Assembly: GCA_036824005.1 (NCBI GenBank)
Contig: DAITBA010000003.1
Span: 151,842-215,841, forward strand
Source: DAITBA01 sp036824005
Lineage (GTDB): Bacteria; Pseudomonadota; Gammaproteobacteria; Burkholderiales; Rhodocyclaceae
DNA: 64,000 nucleotides
Reading direction: 5' to 3'
Shown here: in pieces, positions 15,259 through 25,377 of the stretch
How the letters are laid out: the number at the start of each line of letters is the position of its first letter
How positions within the stretch are numbered: the stretch's first letter is position 1
Program-made: the position numbers and the translations under genes
Notes under the pieces: model-generated
Database searches by the model: none
What the model was told of the DNA's origin: nothing
Seen by the model: the letters and a program-made list of their open reading frames with translations, nothing else

Positions 15259-18200
15259 TGCTCGAGCGACCGACCAATGGCCAAGATGCGGCGGCACCGA
15301 AGGACATCGCCGCCGAGCTTGCACGCAAGGACAAGATCATTCGCGTGCTCATGGATCGGGTCGAACTCGGCATGGACACGCAGGGTTCGGACTACAGCTT
15401 CTTCCAGGCGACGGTGCTGCTCGGCGAGCAGGTGCGCGAACGTACCCAGCGCCTCGACGAAGCCATGCTCGCCCTGCAACGCAGCAATGCTGCCCTGGCC
15501 CAGGAAAAGCGTGCCGCCGAGGCAGCGCGCGTGCGGCTTTACGAAGCCGTTGGTGCCAGCTCCGACGGCTTCGCTTTTTTTGACGACAAGGACTGCCTCA
15601 TCGTCGCCAATCCCGAATTCGCCACCGTGTGGGCCGGGAACGGTTCGGCTGCGGTGATCAGCGAAGGTCAGTCTTTTTCTGCCATCGTCGCTGCGCTCGT
15701 CGGCCACGCGGACAGTCCAGACGTGCAGCAGCTCTGGCGGACTCTGCATGAGCAGGCGCGACTGGGCCGTCCCGGCCGCGCTGAAGTGATGGTCCGCGCG
15801 GGCTTTTGGGTCCGCATCTCGGAACGGCCGACGACTGACGGCGGGGTGGTCGGAACCTATGCTGACATCAGCGAAATCAAGCTGCAGGAGAATCTACGCC
15901 GCGAGAAGGAACTGGCTGCGCAGGCGCTGCTGCTCCAGACCACCCTCGACAATCTCGCGCAGGGTGTCATCGTCTTTGACGGCGAGGGCCGGTTGCTGGT
16001 GTGGAACGACAGGCTGGCCGGCATGCTTGGCCTGTCCGCCCACGAGCTGGTCAAGGGCGTTGCACGCACAGCCCTGCCGGGTATCCTCGCGCCAGTTCCG
16101 GAGTTGCCGGAGCCTGGCCAGCCCATCGAGTGTACCTTGCCGGACGGGCGCACGTTCAGCGTTCGCCACGCTGCCATGCCGGAGGGCGGAACCCTTGTAA
16201 CGCTCACCGACATCACCGTTCGCAAACACCAGGAAGCGCGCATCCAGGAACTGCTGGACGAATTGCGCGCCACGTTCGACAACGCCCATGTAGGCATCGC
16301 CCACATCCGCAACCGGATTTTCGTCACCTGCAACGCCCGCATGGCGGCGATATTCGGCTGGGATACCCCCGATCAGCTCGTCGGGCGCAGCACGGCGCTC
16401 CTTTACCCGACGGCCGAGGAGTGGGCTGCGGACGGCCAGGTCGCCTATGACGATTTGCTGCAGACCGGCTACAGCGACCGGGAATATGAATTCCGCCGGC
16501 GCGATGGCAGCCCGGTCTGGTGTCATCGTACGGGCCGCCCGGTCGACCAGGCAAATCCCCAGGGCGGCTCGATCTGGGTCTACGCCGACATCACCGAACG
16601 CCGCGCCCAGGAAGATCAGCTTCGCCTTGCGCGCACTGTTTTCGAGAACACCTCCGAGGCCCTGATGATTACCGACCGCCAGGGCAACATCGTCGATGTC
16701 AATCATGCGTTTTGCACGATCACCGGCTACGACAAGAGCGAAGTGATCGGGCGCAACCCGAGCATGTTTAAGTCTGGGCGTCATGCGCCGGCCTTCTACG
16801 CCGAGATGTGGGACACACTGCTGCGCACAGGCGCCTGGAGCGGTGAGGTTTTCGATCGTCGCAAGAGCGGCGACATCTACCCGAAATGGTTGTCGGTCTC
16901 AACCGTGCGCAATCAGAAGGGCGAGATCCTCAACTTCATCGGTTCGTTCCAGGACATCTCCGAGCGCAAGGCGGCGGAGGAAAAGATCCACTACCTGGCA
17001 CATCACGATGTCCTGACCGCCCTGCCCAACCGTTTGTTGCTGCGTGACCGCTTCGGCCAGGCCATGGAGCGGACGCGGCGCACCTCGCGCTCGCTGGCGT
17101 TCATGTTCCTCGACCTGGACGAGTTCAAGCGCGTCAATGACTCCCTCGGTCATCGGGTCGGCGACGAACTGCTGGTGGCGGCGGTGAAGCGGCTCAAGGC
17201 GTGTCTGCGCGAGATCGACACCATCAGCCGCCAGGGCGGCGACGAATTCATCGTGCTGTTGAGCGAGATCGACACGCCGGTGGCCGCGGCCGCGGCGGCG
17301 AGCAAAATCATTGCCGCCATGGCGGAGCCGTTCGAAATCGGCGGGCACGCCATCAACTCGTCCGTTTCCATCGGCATCGCCATGGCGCCGGTGGATGGCC
17401 ACGATTTCGACACCCTGCTGCAGAAGGCAGACATCGCGATGTACGACTCCAAGGGGCGCGGTCACGGCGGGTACACCTTCTTCCGCCAGGAAATGAACGA
17501 TGCGGCCATGTTCCGTCATACACTGGTGAGCGATCTTCACAATGCTCTCGCGCGCTCGGAATTCCGCCTGCATTATCAGCCCCAGCTCGCACTCGGGCCG
17601 ATGGAAGTGCGTGGCGCCGAGGCACTGCTACGGTGGGTCAGATCCGACGGTGCATTGGTGCGCCCGGCCGATTTCGTTCCCGTCGCCGAAGAAACCGGCC
17701 TGATCCTGCCGATCGGCGAGTGGGTCATGCAGGAGGCATGCCGCCAGGCGCGCCTGTGGGCCGATGGCGGCCTGCCGGTCAGCATCGCTGTCAATGTCTC
17801 CGGCATTCAGATCTACCGCTCTGACCTCCCGGCGCTGGTCGCCCGTTGCACGGGCGACGCCGGTATTTCGCCGGCCTTCATCGAGGTCGAGCTTACCGAG
17901 TCCACGCTGATTCAGGACACCAGCACCGTGCGCGAGGTGATCCGGGAACTCAAGAGCCAGGGATGTTCCATCGCCATCGACGACTTCGGGACCGGGTATT
18001 CGAGTCTTTCCTATCTCAGTCGCTTCAATGTGGACAAGCTGAAGATCGACCGCTCTTTTATCGCCGGTTCGGATTCGAACGAAGAGGACGAAGCCATCGT
18101 CCACATGATCACCCAGATGGCGCACATGCTGAAGCTCCAGGCCGTCGCAGAGGGCGTCGAGTCCAGCGAGCATATGGCGCTGCTGCGCCGCTGCAATTGC

Positions 18201-18305
18201 GACCACGCTCAAGGCTATTTCATCAGTCGGCCCGTCGATTTCGCGGTCTTCGAACGCTTCGCTCGCCAGCCCTTTTTCGGTGCCCAGTCGGACCGGTACG
18301 CCTGA
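15258..18305 (+). CDS. PAS-containing GGDEF-EAL c-di-GMP protein
   Basis: This 1015-residue cytoplasmic protein has an N-terminal coiled-coil (about 50-95), then four PAS-like domains (about 95-205, 225-322, 335-447, 458-570), a GGDEF domain and an EAL domain. The active loop GGDEF (660-664) is intact, with the inhibitory I-site RxxD at 651-654 five residues before it. EAL (788-790) and DDFGTGYSSL are intact too, so both c-di-GMP synthesis and hydrolysis are chemically possible. The ATG at 15258 overlaps the FIST stop; the frame is open further upstream, but that part antisenses nothing and merely overlaps the FIST gene. No membrane segment is visible. FIST plus PAS suggests ligand- or redox-gated c-di-GMP control. 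Confidence 0.9.
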   Translation: MLERPTNGQDAAAPKDIAAELARKDKIIRVLMDRVELGMDTQGSDYSFFQATVLLGEQVRERTQRLDEAMLALQRSNAALAQEKRAAEAARVRLYEAVGASSDGFAFFDDKDCLIVANPEFATVWAGNGSAAVISEGQSFSAIVAALVGHADSPDVQQLWRTLHEQARLGRPGRAEVMVRAGFWVRISERPTTDGGVVGTYADISEIKLQENLRREKELAAQALLLQTTLDNLAQGVIVFDGEGRLLVWNDRLAGMLGLSAHELVKGVARTALPGILAPVPELPEPGQPIECTLPDGRTFSVRHAAMPEGGTLVTLTDITVRKHQEARIQELLDELRATFDNAHVGIAHIRNRIFVTCNARMAAIFGWDTPDQLVGRSTALLYPTAEEWAADGQVAYDDLLQTGYSDREYEFRRRDGSPVWCHRTGRPVDQANPQGGSIWVYADITERRAQEDQLRLARTVFENTSEALMITDRQGNIVDVNHAFCTITGYDKSEVIGRNPSMFKSGRHAPAFYAEMWDTLLRTGAWSGEVFDRRKSGDIYPKWLSVSTVRNQKGEILNFIGSFQDISERKAAEEKIHYLAHHDVLTALPNRLLLRDRFGQAMERTRRTSRSLAFMFLDLDEFKRVNDSLGHRVGDELLVAAVKRLKACLREIDTISRQGGDEFIVLLSEIDTPVAAAAAASKIIAAMAEPFEIGGHAINSSVSIGIAMAPVDGHDFDTLLQKADIAMYDSKGRGHGGYTFFRQEMNDAAMFRHTLVSDLHNALARSEFRLHYQPQLALGPMEVRGAEALLRWVRSDGALVRPADFVPVAEETGLILPIGEWVMQEACRQARLWADGGLPVSIAVNVSGIQIYRSDLPALVARCTGDAGISPAFIEVELTESTLIQDTSTVREVIRELKSQGCSIAIDDFGTGYSSLSYLSRFNVDKLKIDRSFIAGSDSNEEDEAIVHMITQMAHMLKLQAVAEGVESSEHMALLRRCNCDHAQGYFISRPVDFAVFERFARQPFFGAQSDRYA

Positions 18306-18407
18306 TTCGCCGGCTTGGGATGTTTCGGATTCCCACACTTTGCGGCCGGCCTTGCCTCGGCTAGCATCGCGCCGACAAGAAACTGCCCCCAGACGAGAGG
18401 TTTCGCC

Positions 18408-20690
18408 ATGACCGATACCGCACGCACTGCCGCTCTCGAATACCACCGCTATCCGAAGCCGGGAAAGATCTCCGTCACGCCGACCAAGGCCCTGACCAAC
18501 CAGCAGGATCTCTCGCTTGCCTACTCGCCTGGGGTGGCGGTGGCCTGCGAGGAGATCGTCGCCAATCCCGCCGAGGCGGGCAATCTGACTGCCCGCAGCA
18601 ATCTCATCGGTGTCGTTACCAACGGCACGGCCGTGCTCGGGCTGGGGCCCATCGGACCGCTCGCGGCTAAGCCGGTGATGGAAGGCAAGGGCGTGCTGTT
18701 CAAAAAGTTCGCCAACATCGACGTCTTCGATATCGAGGTCGCCGAGCGCGATCCGGACAGATTGGTGGACATCATCGCCAGCCTCGAGCCCACTTTCGGC
18801 GGCATCAATCTGGAGGACATCAAGGCGCCGGAGTGCTTCTACATCGAGAAGAAGCTGCGCGAGCGGATGAGGATTCCGGTCTTCCACGACGACCAGCACG
18901 GCACGGCCATCGTTGTCGGCGCCGCGGTGCTCAACGGCCTCAAGGTGGTGAACAAGGATATCCGCAAGGTCAAGCTCGTCGCATCTGGCGCCGGCGCCGC
19001 GGCGCTCGCCTGTCTCGATCTGCTGGTGCTGCTCGGCCTGCCAGTCGAGAACATCTGGGTCACCGACATCAAGGGCCTCGTCTACAAGGGCCGCGTCGAG
19101 GAGATGGATCCGATCAAGGAGCGCTATGCCAAGGACAGCAAGGCGCGCACTCTGGGCGATGTGATCGAAGGTGCCGATGTATTTCTCGGCCTGTCCGCCG
19201 GCGGCGTGCTCAAGCAGGAAATGGTCAGGCGCATGGCGCCCCAGCCGCTCATCCTGGCGCTGGCCAATCCCGTGCCCGAGATCATGCCCGAGGAGGTGAG
19301 GGCGGTGCGCGACGATGCGATCATAGCCACGGGCCGCTCCGACTATCCGAACCAAGTAAACAACGTCCTCTGCTTTCCCTTCATCTTCCGCGGCGCGCTC
19401 GATGTTGGCGCCACAACCATCACGGAGGAAATGAAGCTGGCATCGGTGCGCGCTATCGCCGAGCTGGCGCAGGCGGAGGACACGATGGAGATCCGCGCCG
19501 CCTATGGCGAGCAGATGGCGAGCTTCGGCCCCGAGTACCTCATCCCAAAGCCTTTCGATTCGCGCCTGATCGTCAAAATCGCCCCGGCGGTGGCCAAGGC
19601 TGCGGTGGACTCCGGCGTGGCCACGCGGCCGATTTCGGACTGGGATGCCTACAGCCACCAGCTCTCCAGCTTCATCTACCAGACCGGCATGCTGATGAAG
19701 CCGGTGTTCGCGGCGGCCAAGAGTCAGCCCAAGCGCATCATCTACGCCGAGGGCGAGGACGAACGTATCCTGCGCGCCGTGCAGACCGTGGTCGACGAGG
19801 GTATCGCGCGCCCGATCCTGGTCGGCCGGCCCGATGTCATGGCCATGCGCATCGAGCGCTATGGACTACGCGTCCGCCAGGGGCAACATTTCGATGTCAT
19901 CAACACGGAATCGGACCCGCGCTACAAGGCACTGTGGAGCACCTACTACGAGCTGACCCAGCGCAAGGGCGTGACACTGGAATACGCCAAGCTCGAGGCG
20001 CGCCGCCGCACGACCTTGATTGCCGTGCTCATGCTTCGCCTGGGTCAGGCCGACGGCGTGCTGTGCGGCACTTTCGGCCAGCATCGCGCGCATCTGCGCT
20101 TCATCCGCGACGTTCTGGGCATGCGGCCCGGCGTGCGCTCCTTCTATACCCTTAACCTGCTCAACCTGCCGGGGCGGACGGTCGGGTTGTGCGACACCTA
20201 TGTGAACTACGAACCCGACGTCGAGCAGGTGGTGGAGATGACCGAACTGGCCGCAGAGGAAATGCGCCGTTTCGGCATGACGCCGAAGATCGCCCTGCTG
20301 TCGCACTCCAGCTTTGGGAATGAAGACACGCCGACGGCGCTAAAGATGCGCACGGCGCTTGCCACCCTGCACGAGAAGCGGCCAGACCTGGAGGTGGAAG
20401 GGGAGATGCACGGCGACGTGGCGCTGGACGGCATGCTGCGTCGCAAGGTGTTTCCCAACTCGCGCCTGGACGGCGACGCCAATCTGCTCATTTTCCCCAA
20501 TCTGGATGCGGCCAACATCGCCTTCAACCTGCTCAAGACCGCCTCCGGCGAGGGCCTGACCGTGGGACCGATCCTGCTCGGCAGTACCAAGCCGGTACAT
20601 ATCCTGACGCCGACCGCGACGGTGCGCCGGATTGTCAACATGACGGCGCTGACGGTGGTCGAGGCAGGACAGGAACAGCGACGCGGATAG
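18408..20690 (+). CDS. maeB: NADP-dependent malic enzyme with phosphotransacetylase-like domain
   Basis: This 760-residue MaeB-type enzyme oxidatively decarboxylates malate to pyruvate. The N-terminal malic-enzyme half (about 1-425) shows AYSPGVAVAC, the catalytic region GLGPIGPLAAKPVMEGKG, DDQHGTA and an NAD(P)-binding GAGAAALACLDLL. The C-terminal half (about 430-760) is a phosphotransacetylase-like domain, usually regulatory (acetyl-CoA-responsive) rather than catalytic in this family. ATG 18408 is preceded by GAGAGG. Multidomain MaeB is the usual proteobacterial form. It is transcribed alone with a palindromic terminator immediately after the stop. Confidence 0.93.
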   Translation: MTDTARTAALEYHRYPKPGKISVTPTKALTNQQDLSLAYSPGVAVACEEIVANPAEAGNLTARSNLIGVVTNGTAVLGLGPIGPLAAKPVMEGKGVLFKKFANIDVFDIEVAERDPDRLVDIIASLEPTFGGINLEDIKAPECFYIEKKLRERMRIPVFHDDQHGTAIVVGAAVLNGLKVVNKDIRKVKLVASGAGAAALACLDLLVLLGLPVENIWVTDIKGLVYKGRVEEMDPIKERYAKDSKARTLGDVIEGADVFLGLSAGGVLKQEMVRRMAPQPLILALANPVPEIMPEEVRAVRDDAIIATGRSDYPNQVNNVLCFPFIFRGALDVGATTITEEMKLASVRAIAELAQAEDTMEIRAAYGEQMASFGPEYLIPKPFDSRLIVKIAPAVAKAAVDSGVATRPISDWDAYSHQLSSFIYQTGMLMKPVFAAAKSQPKRIIYAEGEDERILRAVQTVVDEGIARPILVGRPDVMAMRIERYGLRVRQGQHFDVINTESDPRYKALWSTYYELTQRKGVTLEYAKLEARRRTTLIAVLMLRLGQADGVLCGTFGQHRAHLRFIRDVLGMRPGVRSFYTLNLLNLPGRTVGLCDTYVNYEPDVEQVVEMTELAAEEMRRFGMTPKIALLSHSSFGNEDTPTALKMRTALATLHEKRPDLEVEGEMHGDVALDGMLRRKVFPNSRLDGDANLLIFPNLDAANIAFNLLKTASGEGLTVGPILLGSTKPVHILTPTATVRRIVNMTALTVVEAGQEQRRG

Positions 20691-20708
20691 CGCCGCGCGC
20701 GGCGTTTT
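20691..20708 (+). terminator. Terminator after maeB
   Basis: A perfect 14-base palindrome CGCCGCGCGCGGCG starts directly after the maeB stop and is followed by TTTT. A five-base all-GC stem with a four-base loop plus a T tract is consistent with intrinsic termination. The remaining 20709-21000 holds no recognisable gene. Confidence 0.55.
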
Positions 20709-21000
20709 GCGCGGACACGCCTCCCGCCGAGACGATTGCCAAGCGGAGCACACCGATGTTCCGGGCTTCTGTCCGCCGCAATGTCGCCTCGAAGGGCGGT
20801 GCTCCCACAGTCGGCGACAGTGCCGTGGCACCCGCATGCCCCGTCGGCTTTGACGCGCTACCACGTGCGACCTAGAGCGATGCATCATCTTGGTGCATAA
20901 TCGAATTAGAGGGCCGGCATAGATTTGTCACTGACGATCGGCCAGCGAGGAAGGACGTGTCCGTGCTCGCGCAGTCGATATTTGGCCCCACGGGGGAGGG

Positions 21001-23868
21001 ATGGCAGGCGACGTCGTGTCCGGGCAAGGCGAGGCTGGCTACCAGGCGTCGCTTTTGCGCATGTTGCTGGACCATTCGGATGACCTGGTTCTGGCGGTCG
21101 ATGCCCGGCTGGCGCTGGTGCTCGTGAGTTGCAGCGTCGAGCGGGCCGTTGGTCGACCGGCGGCCGAACTGCTCGGTGGCTCGGTCGTGCAGGCCGGCTT
21201 GTTCGGGGCCGACGCGCCGCCCTTCCAAGCCCGCTTGGCCGCGACGCTGCAAGACGGCACGGCGTCCCGCGCCGAATTCAGCTGGCGCCGCGGGGACGGT
21301 GCCCCCCGCGCCTATTTGCTCGACGTGGTGGCCGACCGCGACACGTCGGGCAAGGTCGTGCGCGTGCTGGCACGCGCACGCGATGTCACCGATCAGCGCC
21401 GCATTGAGAGCGAACTGCGCCAGCGCGAGACCGACTTCCGCACTTTGGCCGAGAACTCGCCCGACAACATCATCCGCTATGGTCTGGATGGGCGGGCTGT
21501 GTACTGCAACCGCGAGATCGAGCAGAGGGTCACGGTCACGGCCAGTCACATCGTCGGCCGCACGCCGACAGAGGCTGCGCCGCCAGGCATGGTCGGCGCG
21601 CCGGCCTATGAAGCACAGCTGATGCGCACGCTCGCCACCGGCGAACCCGGCACGGCCGAACTGCTGGTACCGCATCCGAGCGGAGAAATCCGCGTGCATA
21701 GTATCGTCTTCGCCGCCGAGCGCGACGCGCACGGTGCCGTGTGCGGTGCGGTCGCGGTCGGTCGCGACGTGACTGAGCAGGTGCGCGTGCGCCAGGCGCT
21801 GGCCGAGAAGGAGCGCGAGTTCCGCACCCTGGCCGAGAACTCCCCGGACGTGATCGTGCGCTACGACCTCGATATGAGAGTGGTCTACTGCAATTCCACG
21901 ATCACCGAGAGATCCGGCGTGCCGGTCGCGAATGTTCTTGGACGCCGGGCGCTCGAGGCGATGCCGCCTGGCATGGTCGGCCGCGAGGACTATCTACGCC
22001 AGCTTGCCGACACGCTGGCCACGGGCCGCAGCGGCTCGGTGGACCTGCAGTCCATCCACCCGAGTGGTGAGCTGCGCGCCTACAACGTCGAATTCATCGC
22101 CGAACGCGATGACCTCGGTGCCGTGTGCGGTGCGCTGGCCGTGGGCCGCGAAGTGACGCAGCAGGTGCGCGCGAATCGCGCGCTGGCCGCCAAGGAGCGC
22201 GAATTCCGCACCTTGGCGGAGAACGCAGGCGACAACATCATGCGCTGGGACACCGATGGGCGCGTACGTTACATGAACCCGGCGATGGCCCGCGTGCTCA
22301 GCCTAGCGCCGGAGCAGATGCTCGGCCGCACGGTGCCGGAGTCGTTCCAGGATGGGCGCTTCGATGCTGTCCATCGTGCCGTGCGACGCGTGGCGTGCGA
22401 AGGGCAACCAACGATGGTCGAGCTGCGCTTTCCCGGTCCGGGCGACCAGGGCACGTTTGTACATCAGATCCGGATCGTGCCCGAGCGCGACGAAAGCGGT
22501 GCGGTGTGCAGCGTGCTCGGCATCGGGCGCGACATCACGGAGCAGATCGAACAGCTCGAGTTCATCGAATCGCTGGTGCGTACCGATCCGCTGACGCGCC
22601 TCGCGAATCGGCAGGCGCTGTCCGAGCGCGCATCGGCGATGTTCGCGACGGCGAGCCGGCGCACCGACCAAGTCGGCATCATGGTGCTGGACCTGGACCA
22701 CTTCAAGGCGATCAACGATGGCATGGGGCACAGCGCCGGCGATACCCTCCTGTGCGAAATCGCCCAGCGGCTCACCGCTTGTATGCGCGCGAATGATCTG
22801 CTGGTGCGCCTAGGCGGCGACGAGTTCGTCATCGTGGCCCCGGACATCGCGGATGCCGAGGTGCTTGGTGGCATCGCGGCCAAGCTGCATCGGGCTCTCG
22901 TGCAGCCATTTCGCTTGGCACAGCGCGAGGTGCATGTCACGGCCAGCATCGGCGTGGCCGTGTTTCCGGCGGACGGGGAGGGCTTGGAGGAGTTGCTTGC
23001 CCATGCCGACAGCGCCATGTATCACGCCAAGCGCAGTGGCCGTGGGCGCAGCGAGTATTACCGGCGCGAGCTGAGCGATGCCGTGGAACGCCGGCTGCTG
23101 CTCGAAGCCTCGATGCACGACGCCTGCCACGGCACCGGGCTGGAACTGCACTACCAGCCCCAGGTGTGCCTCGGCAGGCAGGACGTGGTGGTGGGCGCCG
23201 AAGCCCTGCTGCGTTGGCGTCATCCGAGCATGGGACTGCTGACTCCCGACGCTTTCATCGCCCTGGCCGAGGAAACCGGTATGATCGTGCCCATCGGCCA
23301 CTGGGTGCTGCGCACGGCAGCCCAGGCTGCCGTTCGGTGGAACCGCGGCCGCGACGTTCCCCTGCGGATTGCCGTTAATGTTTCGACGCGACAGTTCGTC
23401 GCGGACGACCTGCCTGCGCTGGTGGACTCGGTGCTGGCGCAGACCGGCTGCGATCCCCGCTGGCTGTCCGTCGAGATCACCGAAAGCGCGCTGCTGGAGG
23501 ATTCGACGCTGGTGCGGCAGGTGCTCGATACGCTGCGGACGCTGGGTGTGCGCGTCGCGCTGGACGACTTCGGCACGGGCTATTCGGCGCTCAACTACTT
23601 GGCACGCTTCCGTGTCGATTGCCTGAAGATAGACAAGAGCTTCGTCCAAGGCATTGGGCGCAGCGAGCGAGAGAGCGAACTGGTGAAGGCCTTTATTGCC
23701 ATGGCCGCTGCCTTAAACCTGGACTTGGTGGCCGAGGGTGTCGAGACGGACGCTCAGGCCGCATTCCTGCTGGAAAACGGCTGCCAGCACGGCCAAGGCT
23801 ATCGCTTCGGCCGGCCCATGCCGGTGGCCGAGTTCGAACGCTTCGTCAGTCGCTGCGCTACGGCATGA
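21001..23868 (+). CDS. GGDEF-EAL c-di-GMP protein with triplicated PAS module
   Basis: This 955-residue cytoplasmic protein has one divergent N-terminal PAS (about 15-135), three closely similar PAS modules of about 127 residues (starting near 145, 272 and 400), a GGDEF domain and an EAL domain. GGDEF (605-609) is intact with an I-site RAND (596-599); EAL is present in GAEALLRW and DDFGTGYSAL is intact. The PAS copies repeat EFRTLAENSPD near their start and a GAVC cysteine before the final strand. A purine-rich GGGGGAGGG abuts the ATG, which makes the spacing short. It stands alone, with no partner gene. The direction of net c-di-GMP turnover cannot be told from sequence. Confidence 0.88.
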   Translation: MAGDVVSGQGEAGYQASLLRMLLDHSDDLVLAVDARLALVLVSCSVERAVGRPAAELLGGSVVQAGLFGADAPPFQARLAATLQDGTASRAEFSWRRGDGAPRAYLLDVVADRDTSGKVVRVLARARDVTDQRRIESELRQRETDFRTLAENSPDNIIRYGLDGRAVYCNREIEQRVTVTASHIVGRTPTEAAPPGMVGAPAYEAQLMRTLATGEPGTAELLVPHPSGEIRVHSIVFAAERDAHGAVCGAVAVGRDVTEQVRVRQALAEKEREFRTLAENSPDVIVRYDLDMRVVYCNSTITERSGVPVANVLGRRALEAMPPGMVGREDYLRQLADTLATGRSGSVDLQSIHPSGELRAYNVEFIAERDDLGAVCGALAVGREVTQQVRANRALAAKEREFRTLAENAGDNIMRWDTDGRVRYMNPAMARVLSLAPEQMLGRTVPESFQDGRFDAVHRAVRRVACEGQPTMVELRFPGPGDQGTFVHQIRIVPERDESGAVCSVLGIGRDITEQIEQLEFIESLVRTDPLTRLANRQALSERASAMFATASRRTDQVGIMVLDLDHFKAINDGMGHSAGDTLLCEIAQRLTACMRANDLLVRLGGDEFVIVAPDIADAEVLGGIAAKLHRALVQPFRLAQREVHVTASIGVAVFPADGEGLEELLAHADSAMYHAKRSGRGRSEYYRRELSDAVERRLLLEASMHDACHGTGLELHYQPQVCLGRQDVVVGAEALLRWRHPSMGLLTPDAFIALAEETGMIVPIGHWVLRTAAQAAVRWNRGRDVPLRIAVNVSTRQFVADDLPALVDSVLAQTGCDPRWLSVEITESALLEDSTLVRQVLDTLRTLGVRVALDDFGTGYSALNYLARFRVDCLKIDKSFVQGIGRSERESELVKAFIAMAAALNLDLVAEGVETDAQAAFLLENGCQHGQGYRFGRPMPVAEFERFVSRCATA

Positions 23869-24151
23869 AGGTCGGCAGGCGCGGTTTTTTGGCGCCGGAT
23901 GCCGCCCGGCGGGCCTCGTCAGCTGTCCCGATCATATCGCCACGCGACGGCGCCGGTGTTATTCTGAGCGAGCGTGCCGTGGGTTCGCGTTGCCAGCTTG
24001 TTGAAAGACCACTTCGGGGCCGGACTACGGCGTTCTTGCTCGCCGAAGTGCCGTGCACGCGGGCGGTGCCTGGAATTTTCGTTCGCTGGAGCCGTACGAC
24101 CGGGCCTGCACGCTACTTCTTAGACAGCCTGTTAGGCTCCTTGGGTGGTCC

Positions 24152-25114
24152 ATGAGACTTCCTTTCGTCATCGCATCCATCGTCTGCTCGCTGCTGTTCT
24201 CGCAGAGCGCATCGGCAGAGCCTGCCAGGAAGGCGGGCAAGATCAACAGCAAGAAAATGGGGCTGTCGATCCGCGTCGAGGGCGGCGGTTGGGGCAGCGC
24301 CTGCAAGGAGGACATCGAATCCGTGCTCTACTCGGTGGCCGACGAACTGCTGACGCGCATCCCGGCAAAGCTCGCCGCCCCGATCGTCGTCACCCACACC
24401 CACGGCAATCCGATCGCGCTCTATGACAAGGGCGTCAACGGCGAGTACCAGGTCCAGTTGCATGCCCGGGATCAGCGCTGGTCGCAGCTTGCCTACGAGT
24501 TCGCCCACGAGTTGTGCCACATCATGTCCAACTACGAAGAAAACGTGGGCGCGGATACGGTCAAGTACAACCAGTGGTTCGAGGAAACCCTGTGCGAAGC
24601 GGCTTCGCTCTACACTTTGAGAAGCTTGGCCGCGACATGGGAGTCGTCGGCTGGCGATCCGCGCTGGGCGAGACTGGCGCCGGCGCTGCGCAAGTTCGCC
24701 GATCAACTCGTCGCCGAGGGGCATCGGCAGCTTCCGGCCGACGCGCCGCTGGCCAAATGGCTTTCGGACAACGAGGACAGGCTGAGAAACGACCCCTACC
24801 TGCGGGAGAAGAACGAAGTCGTTGCCAATCTCCTGCTGCCCCTGTTCGAACAGAGTCCGGAGAACTGGGACGCCCTGCATTACCTGAATCTCGATCCGAA
24901 CGATGCCAGGAACAACCTGGAGCAGTATCTGCGCAATTGGTACGACAAGGCGCCGGCGGCGCATAAGTCGTTCATCGCCGAGGTATTGGCAATGCTCGGG
25001 ATCACGGACGTGGGACCGGCGCATGCGATCTACGCCGAGGCGCCTGCTGTCACACCATCGGCCCTTCCTCCGGCAGGGCCGCCGAGCGGGCAGGCCGGCC
25101 GCGTTCAGAAATAG
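24152..25114 (+). CDS. Secreted protein with HExxH zinc-metallopeptidase-like motif
   Basis: This 320-residue protein has a clear signal peptide (cleavage probably after SASA, about residue 22). The core contains H119-E-L-C-H123 followed by an acidic residue in QWFEETLCEAAS (E144 or E145), a gluzincin-like arrangement in which two His and a downstream Glu bind zinc. I do not recognise a named family. Four cysteines (mature C51, C122, C148 region) could form disulfides. The C-terminus is Ala/Pro-rich and looks unstructured. I start at ATG 24152 because it begins the signal peptide. It stands alone between a c-di-GMP gene and a remnant region; substrate unknown. Confidence 0.65.
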   Translation: MRLPFVIASIVCSLLFSQSASAEPARKAGKINSKKMGLSIRVEGGGWGSACKEDIESVLYSVADELLTRIPAKLAAPIVVTHTHGNPIALYDKGVNGEYQVQLHARDQRWSQLAYEFAHELCHIMSNYEENVGADTVKYNQWFEETLCEAASLYTLRSLAATWESSAGDPRWARLAPALRKFADQLVAEGHRQLPADAPLAKWLSDNEDRLRNDPYLREKNEVVANLLLPLFEQSPENWDALHYLNLDPNDARNNLEQYLRNWYDKAPAAHKSFIAEVLAMLGITDVGPAHAIYAEAPAVTPSALPPAGPPSGQAGRVQK

Positions 25115-25377
25115 ATCGCTGAGCCGCGGGTCGCCGCAGGTCGCGCGCAATGTGGCGTACCTCGGACAGGCCGCGCTCGGCGAGCACGCCGTACAGCCGC
25201 ACGAGATCGGCGTCGAGCCGGCGGTGCAGTCGCTGGCGCCCGAAGTCGTGACGGGGCCGGCCGCTGCTGCAGGCGCAAGCCAACGCGACAGGAACGGGTA
25301 CCGACACATTGGCGCGCCCGCGTTCCTGCGTTCCGCTATTCCGATCGAGATCAGACAAGGCGAAGACGGGGTGGATC

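Noticed and set aside
17628..19658. 676-codon minus-strand open frame
   Set aside because: Antisense across the end of the GGDEF-EAL gene and maeB; both plus-strand genes have clear motifs, so this is a shadow frame.
23869..24151. Possible small gene or RNA between the second GGDEF-EAL gene and the HExxH gene
   Set aside because: No open frame with a ribosome-binding site and no convincing hairpin with T tract.
25050..25358. 102-codon minus-strand open frame near the patatin remnant
   Set aside because: Arg-rich shadow with no ribosome-binding site, partly overlapping the end of the secreted HExxH gene.
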